The position numbers and the translations under genes were made by a program. From Mauremys mutica (taxonomy: Eukaryota; Chordata; Testudines; Geoemydidae): DNA of 64,000 nt. The notes beneath the pieces are model-generated. The model did no database searches, was not told the DNA's origin, and saw only the letters and a program-made list of their open reading frames with translations. Shown here in pieces: positions 23,101-33,643 of the stretch (its first letter is position 1; each line of letters starts with the position of its first letter). The DNA lies in contig NC_059081.1 of assembly GCF_020497125.1 (NCBI RefSeq), positions 63,694,768 to 63,758,767 of the forward strand. Direction: 5' to 3'.

Positions 23101-23985
23101 CCTGGACGTGGCTGGGCCAGGACAGGAGTCGCGCGGCCGGAGCCGGAGGATGTGGCGGGAGCCCGGCGGCCGGAGCAAGGTGGCTGGCCGGGTGGAGCGA
23201 GGGAGGGCTGCGGCCAGAGCTGGAGCCGGGCAGCCGGGGCCGCCGCCATGCCCAGACCCGCGCTGCCGGAGCCCGGCCCCCTGGCAAAACAGCAGGGGCG
23301 GCTGGAGCCACAGGGCCAGGCCGGGCCGGAGGTGGGGGTCCGTGTCCAGAGCCGGGCATCCCGGTAGGTGGGGGCACGGCAGGGCCGGGGGGGGTGTGCG
23401 GCCGGGGGGGTCGGGAGAGGTTCGGGGGGGTCACGGCCGGGGACGGGGGAGGGGACGCGGGGCCGTGCCGCGGCCGGTGAGGGTCGGGCGGGGGGGGGGA
23501 CGGGGGGGGACGGGTGGCCGGGCAGGGTCGCGGCCGGGAACGCGGGGCCGGGAACGCAGGGGGGGGACGCGGCCGGGGAGGGTCGGGCGGGGACCCGGGG
23601 ACTGGGGTGGGGGGGCTGCGGCCGGGGACGGGGAGGGTCGGGCGGGGACCCGGGGACGGGGTGGGCCGGGTGGCCGGGCAGGGTCGCGGCCGGGAATGCG
23701 ATGCCGGGAACGCGGGGGGGGGGGGGGCGCGGGGAGGGTCGTTGCAGGGACGGGGAGGGTCGGGGACGGGCGGGGACCCGGGGACGGGGGTGGGGGCGGG
23801 GCCGGGTGGCCGGGCAGGGTCGCGGCTGGGAACGCAGAGGGGGACGCGGCCGTGGCCGGGGAGGGTCGGGTGGGGAGGGGGGGGCGCGGCTGGGTGGCCG
23901 GGGTGGTCGGGGACGCGGAGCCAGAGCCGGGCAGCCGGGGACGGGCCGCGGCACGGGACCAGCCGGGGCACACGGCCCCCCCTAG
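23101..23985. repeat. G-rich, CpG-dense minisatellite-like core
   Basis: A CpG-island-like block. From about 23365 it consists of variants of ggggacgggg, ggtcgcggccgggaacgc and gagggtcgggcggggaccc, in irregular tandem. The plus strand carries dense runs of three to nine Gs, so G-quadruplex formation is plausible. All long frames here are composition artefacts. Confidence 0.85.
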
Positions 23986-24900
23986 TTTCCTACCTCAGCG
24001 TCGTCTTCCTGGGCCAGGGAAGCCTGCTTGCTTCTCAGCCCTCCCAGGCTTCCCGCGAGAACAGCTGATTCGCGGGAAGACGTGGGGGAGGAGATGCAGG
24101 GAGGAGCGTTCATGGCAGGAGGTGGAGGCAGAGCTGAGGTGAGCTGGGCGGCAGCAGGGAGGGAGCGCTTGTTAAATTTAAATACCCTTTTAGAACCAGT
24201 TTGTCCCACGGGGAACAACCGGTTCTAAAGGGGGCTTCTAAATTTAACAACCGGTTCGCGCGATCCGGTGCGAACCGGCTGCAGCTCACCACTGGGAGAA
24301 GTGAAGCAGCCGTGGCGTGCTCGGGGTGGAGGCGGGGCAGGAGTGAGCTGCTTCATTTCTCCCACCTCCCAGGCTTGCAGTGCCAGTCAGCTTAGGCGCT
24401 GCAAGCCTGGGAGGCGGGAGAAGTGAAGCAGCCACAGCGTGCTTGGGGTGCTCGTGCGCAGAGCAGGGGTGAGCTGGAGCAGGGGAGGAGGGGTGCCTCA
24501 GGGTGGGGGCTGGGGAGCTGCCACAAGGGGGGCGCCTCAGGGTGGAGGGGGGGAGCTGCCATGGGGGGGGGGCGTCTCAGGGTGGAGGGGGGGAGCTGCT
24601 GTGGGGGGAGTACACAACCCTGTGCCCTGCAAGGAGGGAAGCCCTACATTTTACAGCCTTCTCAGGGTGGGGGCGCGGGGGGGAGGGCCAAGGTGGAAGT
24701 TTCACCTATGGCGCAAAACATCCTTGCACCGGCCCTGCCTGGCACATAGACGTCCTGTGTGACCTGGGGGAAGTCACTTATGTTCAGATCCTCAAAGGTA
24801 TTTAGGTGTCTGATTCCTATTGATTTCACTGGGGTTATGTGACTAGATCTGGGCTTTCGTCTCTCTATGCCTCAGGTAACCATCTATAAATGGGGATAAT

Positions 24901-25458
24901 GAGTAACAGTAGGGGGAAATTAGTATGGGGGAAATTAGGTTTAGATTTTGTAATCTCCCTGGTCACTCAATAACAGACCTAAAGAGGCAATTCTTCAAAA
25001 ATGGACTCCAACGTGAAACTGCAGAACTGGAATTAATTTGCAAACTGGACACCATCAAATTAGGCCTGAATAAAGACTGGGAGTGGTTGGGTTGTTACGA
25101 AACCTAAACCTAATTTCCCCCATACTAATTTCCCCCTACTGTTACTCACACCTTCTTGTCAGCTCTTTGAAATGGGCCACTCTCATTACCATTGCAAAAG
25201 TGATTTTTCCTCCCTTGGTATCCTACTATTAATTGAATTGTCTTGTTAGACTGACCTTCCACTTGGTAAAGCAACTCCCATCCTTTCATGTGCTGTGAAT
25301 TTATACCTGCTACTGTATTTTCCACTCCATGCATCTGATGAAGTGGGTTCTAGCCCACGAATGCTTATGCCCAAATAAATTTGTTAGTCTCTAAGGTGCT
25401 ACAAGAACTCCTCGTTGTTTTTGCTGGTACAGACTAACACGGCTATCACTCTGAAACC
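24901..25458 (+). mobile_element. Penelope-like element remnant with inverted ends
   Basis: Positions about 24944-25107 encode the last part of a Penelope-type protein (HSITDLKRQFFKNGLQRETA..., then LDTIKLGLNKDWEWLG, stop). The rest is the characteristic 3' tail: gatgaagtgggttctagccc, aaataaatttgttagtctct, gactaacacggctatcactc, ending gaaacc. A 43-bp perfect inverted repeat joins 24901-24943 to 25105-25147. The copy is 5'-truncated so that only the protein C-terminus remains. It is homologous to 42217-43188. Confidence 0.8.
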
Positions 25459-26054
25459 TGTCACCATGCAAGGTAGAACAGGAGTAAAAACTTGTATTTT
25501 TTCTCACTGTAGTCAGTAGTTAGCACCTTCAGTACATACAGGGAGCAGATCTATTGAGTTAGAAAGTGTCATTGTTACATACTGCATGCACTTTTCCAAG
25601 GGATACTTCATTCATTTAATTGCTTGATGGTGTATATCCTTTAAGAGGCACGGTTCCCATTGCAGTCAATAGCAAAACTGCCACTGATTTTAAGGGTGCT
25701 GGATCAGGCCTTGTGAATATCTATAAGGAATCTCAAATAATTATTTTTGATACAATCCAATAATTCAGTTTTTGCAAAAAGAAACCAAAGATACATTTCA
25801 AACATCCTTTTCATTACCCCAGAACTAAGAACAACCTGTTTCATTGCATGGTGCATTGTGGTAAACATATGAGTCAGATCCACAGCTGGCTTAAATTATG
25901 TAGCTTGCCTCCTGGACTTCACTGGAGCTATGCTGATGTCTACTAACTGGACTCCTTGCCTTTAATATTTTATCTTGTGAAAGAGAAAATAGGTTCCAGT
26001 GAGTTCTGTAAGTCTCATCATTGAAAGTTGCACATCACATTTTGGATTGTAATA
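25459..26054. other. Noncoding with hairpin relics
   Basis: Relics at about 25640-25715 (cccattgcagtcaatagcaa) and 25868-25935 (cttcactggagctatgctga). Otherwise nothing recognised. Confidence 0.45.
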
Positions 26055-26490
26055 AAACTAGTAGTTTAATAGCATCATTGGGTCCTGTTTCATAACTAGG
26101 GCTCCTAGATGTTACAGTCATATGTACTGACATTCCACTTTCCCTGGGGGTGCTTGACCCCTGCCCCACCCCAGGCCCCGCCCCCACTCCATCCCTTCCT
26201 CCAGGGCTCCTGCCCTGCCTCTTCCTGCCCCCATTCCCCCCCCAAGCGTGCCCCACCCTCGCTCCCGCTCTTAGCCCCCAGTGCCTCTTGCACGCCACTA
26301 AAGAGCTGATCTGTGATGGGCGGGAGGTGCTGGGAGGGAGGGAGTGGGGCTGATTGGTGGGGCCACCGGCAGGCCGGAGGGCTGGGGGGTGGTGGTGGTT
26401 AATCAGTGGGACCGCTGTGGATGCTCCAGTCCTGGAGTACCTACGGAGTTGGTGCCTATGGTTACAGTAATACAAATAATAAATAATATC
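26055..26490 (+). mobile_element. CORE-SINE tail split by a MITE
   Basis: Positions 26055-26118 (gggtcctgtttcataac, gggctcctagatgttacagt) continue at 26469-26490 (aatacaaataataaataat). This matches the reptilian MIR-like tail form 'ctaggtgctac.gtaatacaaataat' also seen at 31680-31720. The middle is the element at 26119-26460. Confidence 0.6.
26119..26460. mobile_element. hAT-like MITE, CATAGGCACC family
   Basis: A 342-bp GC-rich element. The left end catatgtactgacattcc is a diverged inverted match to the right end ggagttggtgcctatG. It has a perfect 8-bp target duplication gttacagt at 26111-26118 and 26461-26468. The frames of 62-146 codons over this block are C-rich and G-rich artefacts. Noncoding. 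Confidence 0.8.
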
Positions 26491-29034
26491 TGCATCTGTA
26501 AATGGATATGTATTGTATCTGTGGCCTTACTCTTAGAACAATTTAACAGAAAATTGAACCCTCTAGAAGTGGAATATTAGAAAAAGAATAAAGAAAACTA
26601 CAAATGAAAGGAGTTGATGAATAAAACATTGTCAATAGCTTTTTTCTGATGTGCTAAAATCAAACCTGTGTGTGGCACAAACTTTCTTCTGTTCACCAAA
26701 ACAATGCAGATGCAAATATGACTTGAAAATTATATAGACAAGTAATATATTTAGAGGACCTGATGCTGATCTTAATTTCACCAGTGTAAATCCAGAGTAA
26801 TGTCATTAAAATAGGGAGAGTTACAAGGGAGCACATTCCATGCAAATAAGAACAGAATGTTTATGTAGGGTGAGATTTCCAAAAGTGCTTAGCGTTGGCC
26901 TAACTCTGCTCCAATTATAGTCAGTGGGAGTTTTACCATTGACTTCAATGAAAGCAGAATTAGGGCGACACTGATCACGCTTGAGAATTTTTAAAAGAGT
27001 AATCTGGAAATCATAGAAAGTTTTAAACAAAGAGGCAGTAGAGCTTTCTTACTGACAACTTACTGTGTGAAAACTTACAGATCATGTGAATTCCTTTCCC
27101 TAAAACTGAGAGATTAATGTTTAGGAAGTAAATTTTCAGTATAGCATACAGGAAACCAAACTCTGAGCTCCTATTAACAATATAATGTTGTGCGTCTAAT
27201 CTGTTTTGCACTTCAGGGAAAATGCTCCAAATATCTGTCATGTTACTCGGTTCCTTCAACGCAGAGCTATGCTGTTACAGATTGTTCCTTATGTGCGGAC
27301 AATCCAAATTGTTTTGTAACATTCTTCACAACCTGTAAAAGTTTGAGGGACTCAGAGAGGCTAATGAAAGTATTGAGGTAGTTGAGAATATCTTTCCCCC
27401 AAACAGATATAAAGTTGTGCTCCCAAGGAAATTCTGGTTTAAAAAAGTAACAGAAGATGCATTTTTTTTTCCCACATAGAACTCTGTCTGTGTCTGGCTG
27501 TCACAATGGGCTTCAGACATGAACCTTGTGAATTAGCCTTGTGTATTTTCTGGGAAAGGGCATTTTGAGTACATTCTTTCCTCATTCCACTTTGTTGTTT
27601 GACTGAGGACAAAGCAGTCTTGGACATTTCCACGGCTAGCAAGAGGCAGATGCAGTCTCTCTGTGAAACGTGTAGTGGTCTCAGTCCAGTTGCAGCGGAT
27701 CGCATTGCTGATCGTATCTCTACATTTGTCACAAATTGGTACCTGTGTTTGTCAGTCTCTGCAGTGAGAAAAAGGGCATGGAGAATGACGAGGTATCTCC
27801 TTCAGCGCCTGACTGAGGCCCACCGATGGACCTTGTTGAGGGAATCTTGCACTGCTGTTGCTTATGCTGGATAGATGGAAGACGTCAACGACCAGAGCTG
27901 TCATTCTAACCTCTCTCTCATGTAGTTCACGCAAAAATGATAGCATTGCCCAATTTTATTTAAGGGAAGGAGGGTCAGAATTCAGTATAGGTGTGTCCTT
28001 TAAAAAACACCTCTAATTTTATTAGTCACCATGTGTGGGGGAAAAAATGCCAACACACGGAGTCGCTAATTGTTTTGCTCTGAGTCAGAGACATTGGTGT
28101 AGCCCTGTTTATTAGGAGTCGTTTCCTAAATTTGTACTGGGTGTGCACCAAAAGCCGATGAGTAAGGCCTGTGATTGTTAAAGCCCTTGAGGTGGTAAAA
28201 GAAATTAGGGCGTTTCGTTACTGTGAATGAAGAAGGTAGGCACACAGGTGCCTGTCTCTTTTTATACTGTGCTCACAACCTTTGTATATAGGAACCACCA
28301 ATATTCCGTGAATTCTATGGTCCTCACCCTCTCAGCAACATCTCAGGACTGAGGTGTCAAACTTCTTGCAGATCCAGCAATATTAGCCTGGACATTTGTC
28401 CTTGTCAATGAGTAAACATGTTGTGGACTGTGCCTTTAAGGTGCAATAAATTCAGTTATGTCTCTGTTAGCTGCCTCTGTGTCTGATAAAGCGCAAGATA
28501 CCAAACCAATGACCAGTTCCTTGTCTGAATCCTGACTGGGAGGAGCCTGAGATCCTGGCAGAGGTCAGGGACTACTGGACAGGGTTTGTTGCCCATTTCT
28601 CATCTGTCTTGCCCAGGAAAGGAAGGTTAGAGGCAAGTTGTTAACAGGCAGCATTTTTTCACTGGCAGTTACTGACTATTTTAGGGCAAGAAGCAGCATT
28701 GATAAAGAACTTCAAATCTTTAGTACAGAGCACTGCATTTTAGGGTGGGGCCAGTACAGCTGTTGAAGACAAATCTCATTTAGCGAGTCTGACAGGATTA
28801 GAGCTGATTTTCTTCTCAGACATATGGAGTTAACCAATGATAATAGGGTCCCTCCCAACTGACATATTTTAGGGAATGACTCTTCATTTGCTGGTACAGA
28901 GAGGAGGGAGGAAGCAGATCAGCAGGTTTTTCCCTCCTCTTGATTATGCCTCCTACCTTACATCCTCTCACAAGTACTGTCTGTATAGCTGACACGTGAA
29001 ACCGATCTGTTTTTCTTTTCAGTGTGTTGTCTAA
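26491..29034. other. Noncoding, nothing firmly recognised
   Basis: About 2.5 kb. Relics at 26757-26815 and 26870-26990 (tagtcagtgggagttttacc, ttgacttcaatgaaagcag). Positions 27590-27930 keep several CpGs (gcggatcgc, gacgtcaacgacc) and have overlapping 91- and 97-codon frames on opposite strands. I see no splice or domain evidence. Confidence 0.45.
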
Positions 29035-29275
29035 TGATTAAAGCAGGAGACGGAGAGCCAGGACTCCTGGGTTCTCTTTGCTGACTTGCTGTGACTTAGG
29101 CCAGTCACATGTCCTGCCTGTCACTCAGTCTGACCCTGATCCAAAGCCCATTGAAATCAATGGAAAGACTCCCATTAACTCCAGTGGTCTTTGGATCAGG
29201 CCCTATAAAATGAGGATCTAATAATCCCTACCTCACAGGAGTATTGTGCAATGTAATAACTTTAAAAAGTTGGAA
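29035..29275 (+). mobile_element. MIR/CORE-SINE with an inserted hairpin repeat
   Basis: MIR head and core at 29035-29128 (aggactcctgggttctc, gtgacttaggccagtcac) and continuation at 29206-29275 (ataaaatgaggatctaataa, cctacctcacaggagtattg). Between them, 29129-29205 is a short palindromic unit (ctgatccaaagcccattgaa ... ggtctttggatcagg). Confidence 0.7.
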
Positions 29276-29609
29276 TTCCTATTACTATTTGTCATCTTGT
29301 CTATCCTCCCCCCTTCTTTGCGTCGCAGTGAAGATTTTAATATGTTTTTGTTCAGTTGTGATGACTAAATAACAAAGACATTTTTGCCACTGGCACTCTC
29401 TGGCAGCGGTTAGTCATCTGGATAGCAGTGCAGTGGTTCAGGGCAGCTGTAAGCATTCCTGCCATGCCACCTGCTTTTCTTGGATTAAAGCTGGAAAGGA
29501 AACTTAGGCAGTGCAATGAAACACAGTGCATAAATAATGTTTAATACGTTGCTTGTATGTATAGTAGCTGCTTTCCTTCCAAGGACGGCAAAGCACTTAA
29601 TATAACGAA
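29276..29609. other. Noncoding spacer
   Basis: Nothing recognised. Confidence 0.4.
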
Positions 29610-29790
29610 TTAAGCCTCATTATATCCATGCAGGGTGGTAGGGATCACTGTGCCCATTTTACATTGTGGGGGCAAGGGAAGTAGGAAAGAGAGAGTTTAA
29701 ATGACTTCCTCTAGGTCACACAATAGGTTAGTTGTCGAGCCAGGAAGAGCACTTAGGAGTCCTTACTCCCAGTCCCTGTCATTTAAACAC
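29610..29790 (-). mobile_element. MIR/CORE-SINE
   Basis: Reverse-complement MIR in order: tgtgcccattttacattg, agagagtttaaatgac, ctctaggtcacacaatagg, gagccaggaagagcac, ctactcccagtccctg. Diverged. Confidence 0.7.
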
Positions 29791-30072
29791 TTGGCAATGT
29801 TCCTTCCTTAAAGATAGTCTGTAGAACTTCTATATGATGCGCAATAAGAACCAGCATCTGTAGGTCTTGTCGCATTGAGTTGCCGTTTGTGAATATATTG
29901 TTTTGTTTGCCCGTGGGGTTCCCTGAAGTGAGTCAGCTGTCAGTAGAGCGATCAGTCAGGTCTGCCATTTTATCCACATTTTCTTCATTTGCTGGCCTTT
30001 GGTACTTCTTACTTAGTGCTCTCATTGCTACCTTTGCTAAACCAGTACCTTGGGCTTGATCTAGCCACAGGG
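29791..30072. other. Noncoding spacer
   Basis: Nothing recognised. Confidence 0.4.
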
Positions 30073-30077
30073 AGGAC

Positions 30078-30552
30078 TGTAACAGGGTGGCCTGCCCCTT
30101 TAATGGCCAGTGGCCTGTGGCTAAGCAGCCACATTCAATCAGCCCTGCCTGTGCCACAATTAGCTGCCTCCCATCCTAAAGGGGCAGCACTAATTGGGGT
30201 CAGGTGGCAGCCTGAAACACCTGGACCTCATAAAAGGGTTGAAGGAGAAACCCCAGGAAGCAAGCTGGGTTCATGAAGTGACTGGAACTCGGTGCTGTAT
30301 CCCAGAGCAGAGAGACTGAAAGCTGGGAGCTCAGTTCATCGGATGGGCCTAAGGGAAGCCCAAGCAGGGTGGAAGAACTTGTGTGACCCTGGAAGGAGAT
30401 TGAACTCTGAAAGTGACCCAGTTGGAGGGCAGAGCTACATGAATCCCTGGGAGAGGCAGAGAACCCAGGTGAGGGGGAACTGAGGTAGGGAATGCCTGCC
30501 GACCCACGCTCGGGCAGCAGGTGATGCTACAGGGCTGCTATGCCCTGTGACA
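30078..30552. mobile_element. Probable solo LTR
   Basis: A 475-bp unit beginning TGTAACAGGG and ending CCCTGTGACA: 5'-TG...CA-3' with 10-bp inverted ends (one mismatch). Flanks aggac (30073-30077) and gggac (30553-30557) may be a 5-bp target duplication with one mismatch. A TATA-like ctcataaaaggg lies near 30229-30240, suggesting plus orientation. No internal retroviral or Gypsy coding sequence adjoins it, so it would be a solo LTR. The family is not identified. Confidence 0.6.
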
Positions 30553-30557
30553 GGGAC

Positions 30558-31293
30558 CTTCTGCACATAGGTCTTCTCTCCACCATGTGGAAGGGAGAGG
30601 CTTAGCTTACCTTCCCAGTACCATCCTTGCCCCTCTCCAGACCCCACAGAGCCTGCGCAGGGAGAGGAGGGTGGAAAGTGAGCAGGCCAAGGGGAGGAGT
30701 GGGTGGAGGCAGGGAAAATGCTCAGAGAGAGTCCCTGGAGCGGGGGTGGGAGGACGTAGCCTGGGGCGGTACTGCCTTTTTGCAGGACTTTCCTTTGGGA
30801 GATCTGAGGGGGACCAGGACCTGGGAGAGTCTCCGGTATTGTGGCACGATGGAGCCAGAATGCCAGGCTGAGAGCTGGGGGTGGAACTCTTGTGGGGTGA
30901 GGTTTCCTGGGGATGTCTGAGGCAAGGCCTGTGGTCTCTCCCAGGAGTGGAAGGGTTAGTATGGGGGGATATCTGTGAAAGGATGGGGTTTAGGGTGGGA
31001 AGGGATGATCTAGCCCTTTTTACTAGCCAGGTTTCATGCAGTGTTTACACTAAGCCGCTCATATTGCCAACAGTGAGGAAAGCAATTTGTTTGTTGCTCA
31101 AATGTTACCGTGACATTTAGTGCTTAACCCATTATTATGAATTTAACAATGATTAGACCAGCAATAAAATATAATTTTGTAAGGATTTGCCTTAAACTTT
31201 GGCTTCCAGTATCTTCAAATCTAATTCTTTCAGTCCTGTGATCCATTATCAAATCAGGCCCTAGCTAGGGAAAATGGCCACCCTACTGAGAGG
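30558..31293. other. Noncoding, nothing recognised
   Basis: A GC-moderate stretch with gggagag-rich composition to about 31000 and no recognised repeat. The frames of 94-97 codons at 30587-30920 overlap in different phases and look like chance. Confidence 0.4.
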
Positions 31294-31301
31294 GAAATAG
31301 C

Positions 31302-31426
31302 TAGGGTGACCAGATAGCAAGAGTGAAAAATTGAGACGGGGGTGGGGGGGGTAATAGGTGTCTATATAAGAAAAAGACCCACATATTGGGACTGTCCCTA
31401 TAAAATTGGGACATCTGGTCACCCTA
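31302..31426. mobile_element. hAT-like MITE, TAGGGTGACCAGA family, short form
   Basis: A 125-bp element with ends tagggtgaccagat and atctggtcacccta. Flanks gaaatagc (31294-31301) and gaaatagg (31427-31434) are an 8-bp duplication with one mismatch. The interior (taataggtgtctatataaga, gggactgtccctataaaatt) is the reverse complement of the copy at 10686-10802. Confidence 0.9.
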
Positions 31427-31499
31427 GAAATAGGTCTGGACATTGCACAGAGAAAATGAAACACTGACCAGTATTTCTAAATAGTGCCTGAAAAATGAC

Positions 31500-31726
31500 T
31501 TCGGAGAGGCAGTGTGTTCCAGTGGATAGGGTACTGGATGGCTCCTCTAGAGACCTGCAGGTCACTTCACCTATGTTTCCTCTCTCACCCTTTGCTTAAT
31601 AGAGCCCTTCTTGGCAGGGTCTATCACTATTTGTCTGTACAGTGCCTAGCACAATGGGGCCTGATCTCTGTTTGACGCTAGAGGCTGCTGTAATACAGTT
31701 GTTAATTTACTTAGTTGACTCATATT
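31500..31726 (+). mobile_element. MIR/CORE-SINE with reptilian tail
   Basis: Head gaggcagtgtgttccagtgg and atagggtactgg; diverged core with gcaggtcacttcacc; tail tgtctgtacagtgcctagca, caatggggcctgatctctg and gctgtaatacagttgttaa. Complete in outline but diverged. Confidence 0.7.
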
Positions 31727-32092
31727 TTAATTGCTGGCATTTTTCTTTCTTAAATATAGAGTCACAAATGTCTTATTCAGTGAAAGCATAAATAAGGGGT
31801 AAGATTCTCTCTCAACAGGGGTCCTGTCAACCCACCCAAAAGACAGTTTGGCCCAGGTCCTCAGCTTTGGGTGAGGAGTGCACACAGCGATTCAGAAGGG
31901 AGGAAAGATGTGCAAAGGTGGCTTGAAACCACCCCTGCTCCCCCAATCCTGGATCTGCAGTTCCCTGGCATAAGTCAGTGCAGCAGAAGGCAGAGCTGCT
32001 CTGACTTGACTGGCTGCCAACAGTCCAAGTGGGTGAAGCCCAGAAAAGCCCTGGCCACCCCCTCTACATTGGCAAGCAGGAAGGGTGGTATC
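31727..32092. other. Noncoding, nothing recognised
   Basis: No supported gene or repeat. Confidence 0.4.
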
Positions 32093-32100
32093 CTCGGAGC

Positions 32101-32277
32101 CAGAGGCGGCTCCAGGCCCCAGCACGCCAAGCTCGTGCTTGGGGCGGCATGCCGCGGCGGGCGCTCTGCCGGTCGCCGGGAGGGTGGTAGGCAGCTCCGG
32201 TGGCCCTCCCGCAGGCGTGCCTGGTCCCGCGGCGTGCCGCCGTGCTTGGGGCGGCGAAATGGCTAGAGCCGCCCCTG
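32101..32277. mobile_element. hAT-like MITE, CAGGGGCGGCTC family
   Basis: A 177-bp element with ends cagaggcggctccagg and ctagagccgcccctG. It has a perfect 8-bp target duplication ctcggagc at 32093-32100 and 32278-32285. The interior is dense in CpG (cggcatgccgcggcgggcgc) with cgtgcttggggcggc near both ends. The overlapping frames of 80-131 codons are composition artefacts. Confidence 0.9.
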
Positions 32278-32285
32278 CTCGGAGC

Positions 32286-32516
32286 TACAACACAGGCTTC
32301 ACACCACAGCTGGGTCACCCTATGCTCATATGTTCCTCCCATTATAGCTGCCTATGCCCCTTCTAGAGGTGCTTTACTTTGCACCAGAATAAAGCAGCTG
32401 CCTCACAAGGCCTCTGAATCTCTTTATAACCTTCAACTGGACTAAATGACTGTTTAACATCAAAGAGCCTTTTCCTTTAGTAGCTGTAACTGACTGAGGT
32501 ATTTGTTTTGTTTCAG
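32286..32516. other. Noncoding spacer
   Basis: Nothing recognised until a good splice-acceptor-like signal at its end (tttgttttgtttcag). Confidence 0.4.
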
Positions 32517-32575
32517 ACTCTGGAAATCTGATCTAAGCTATCCTGTGACTGACAACTTTACAGCTACACCAAGAG
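32517..32575 (+). other. Candidate internal exon (uncertain)
   Basis: A 59-base segment bounded by a strong acceptor-like sequence (gttttgtttcag) and a donor-like aagag|gtgggt. One phase is open across it (starting at 32518, LWKSDLSYPVTDNFTATPR), while the other two contain stops. No protein family is recognised. It could be an exon of a long noncoding RNA, a rare coding exon or chance. Confidence 0.2.
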
Positions 32576-33605
32576 GTGGGTTTTCAGTTTGTGCTGATCT
32601 AAGATTCCCTTACTCCAGAGCTTGAACAACACTATACATCCCTGATTTTACTATGTCTGGTCAACTAGCCAATTCCTATGGACTCCCAAACAAAATGAAG
32701 ATTGTTTCTCATCGAGTTCTGTGTGTGTGTGCTCACGTGTATTTTGGTGGTTTTTTAAATGAAATAATGAGCACATTTACTCAGCCTTACAGTGGATGGG
32801 TTTCTGAAACAGAGGAAACTCTAATGAAAACAAAAATGCACAGTGAATTTGCCAACTTCTTTGTACAGATGTTTCTGTTTTTAGTAGAAATTGTCTTACA
32901 GACAGTGTCAGTTAACATATCCAAGAGCCAGGCCTACTGAGCACAAGTACTGTAAACTGAATCGACAACAGAGCATTTTTCGATTCTCAAATATCACATT
33001 TTGGCGAAGCAGCTGCCAAGAACATTTACCGCAAAATGAACTGATAGACAGTCTATCAGTTACAACATGGAATTCATTGTCTGAGGTTTCTTTTCTCTCT
33101 TTTGCCCATCGGTTTTATTGGGGATGTTTATAGAATACACTAATGCATCCCAACCGCAGATGCAACCAGAAATGTTAGTCTGTGGAACTTAATGGAGCAT
33201 CCTATCATTATCTACTAAGAAAAAGGGTGTAGACAGTTCTTCATTGGGGGAGGGGCTGGAGTTAAAAAAAATAATAAAACAGCTGCTGAATGTTGTTTTT
33301 ACACTATCTAATTATTGTAGCAGGGACAATCCCCTGATAACTCCCAGTTTGCTCTTTTCAGTCTATGAGAGGTACCACCCTCTGATGGTCTCGATTGTTT
33401 GAAGTCTCTCTCTTTTTCCCAGGGTGTCAGCTGGCTGTTGTAGCCAAGGCCAGGCCAAAGGTCTCTCCTGCAGCAGGGTCTAGCTCTTTCTTCCCTGGTT
33501 GGGATATGGCTCAGCAAACAGTGTCTCCTCTCCTTGGGAAGGGGAATTTTCTGTACCTGGGTGAGGTTCACTGGCTGTGCTTCTCCCATTATTTCTGCAG
33601 CCAAG
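32576..33605. other. Noncoding, nothing recognised
   Basis: About 1 kb without a recognised element. The 95-codon frame at 32653-32940 has no domain or splice support. Confidence 0.4.
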
Positions 33606-33643
33606 CTCTCTCTCTCTCTCTCTCTCTCTTTTTCTCTCTCTCT
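33606..33643. repeat. (CT)n microsatellite
   Basis: A CT dinucleotide tract with one TTTT interruption. The RERERE-type frame on the other strand is its artefact. Confidence 0.95.

Larger units (their letters stand above)
22665..24294. mobile_element. Inner hAT-like element with G-rich core
   Basis: Left end cagtgatgagctgccaaaa, right end complement of ccggctgcagctcaccactG. A perfect 8-bp target duplication ggagaagt lies at 22657-22664 and 24295-24302. Next to the right end is an imperfect inverted repeat (about 24171-24251) built on gttaaattta / taaatttaac and ttttagaacc / ggttctaaa. The 1630-bp interior contains C-rich repeats then an extremely G-rich, CpG-rich stretch. The open frames of up to 344 codons here are low-complexity Pro/Arg/Gly frames on both strands and not a transposase. 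Confidence 0.85.
22332..24737. mobile_element. Outer hAT-like element, CAGGGCCGGTGCAA family
   Basis: Ends cagggccggtgcaa and ttgcaccggccctG are perfect inverted repeats over 14 bp. Flanks are cctggaac (22324-22331) and cctggcac (24738-24745), an 8-bp duplication with one mismatch. Of 2406 bp, 1630 bp is a second transposon (22665-24294) plus its duplication; the element's own sequence is about 770 bp. It contains a perfect 30-bp hairpin (22595-22664) and a related imperfect one (about 24352-24426). No transposase-like frame is present. Confidence 0.85.
22293..24900 (+). mobile_element. MIR/CORE-SINE split by a nested hAT pair
   Basis: The head at 22293-22331 (ggaaggatggtccagttagg, gcactgccctggaac) is joined across the 2.4-kb insertion to the body at 24746-24900 (cctgtgtgacctgggggaag, ctctctatgcctcagg, ataaatggggataat). 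A palindromic relic (about 24780-24856, cagatcctcaaaggtattta ... actagatctgggc) further interrupts the body. The MIR is the oldest layer of this nest. Confidence 0.75.

Noticed and set aside
23010..24142. Long open frames of 180-344 codons on both strands
   Set aside because: They lie in the G-rich/C-rich core of a transposon, are Pro/Arg/Gly/Ala low-complexity in every frame and show no domain; composition explains them.
27439..27874. Overlapping 91- and 97-codon frames on opposite strands
   Set aside because: No recognised domain, no splice signals, both cannot be favoured; kept only as a note on CpG retention.
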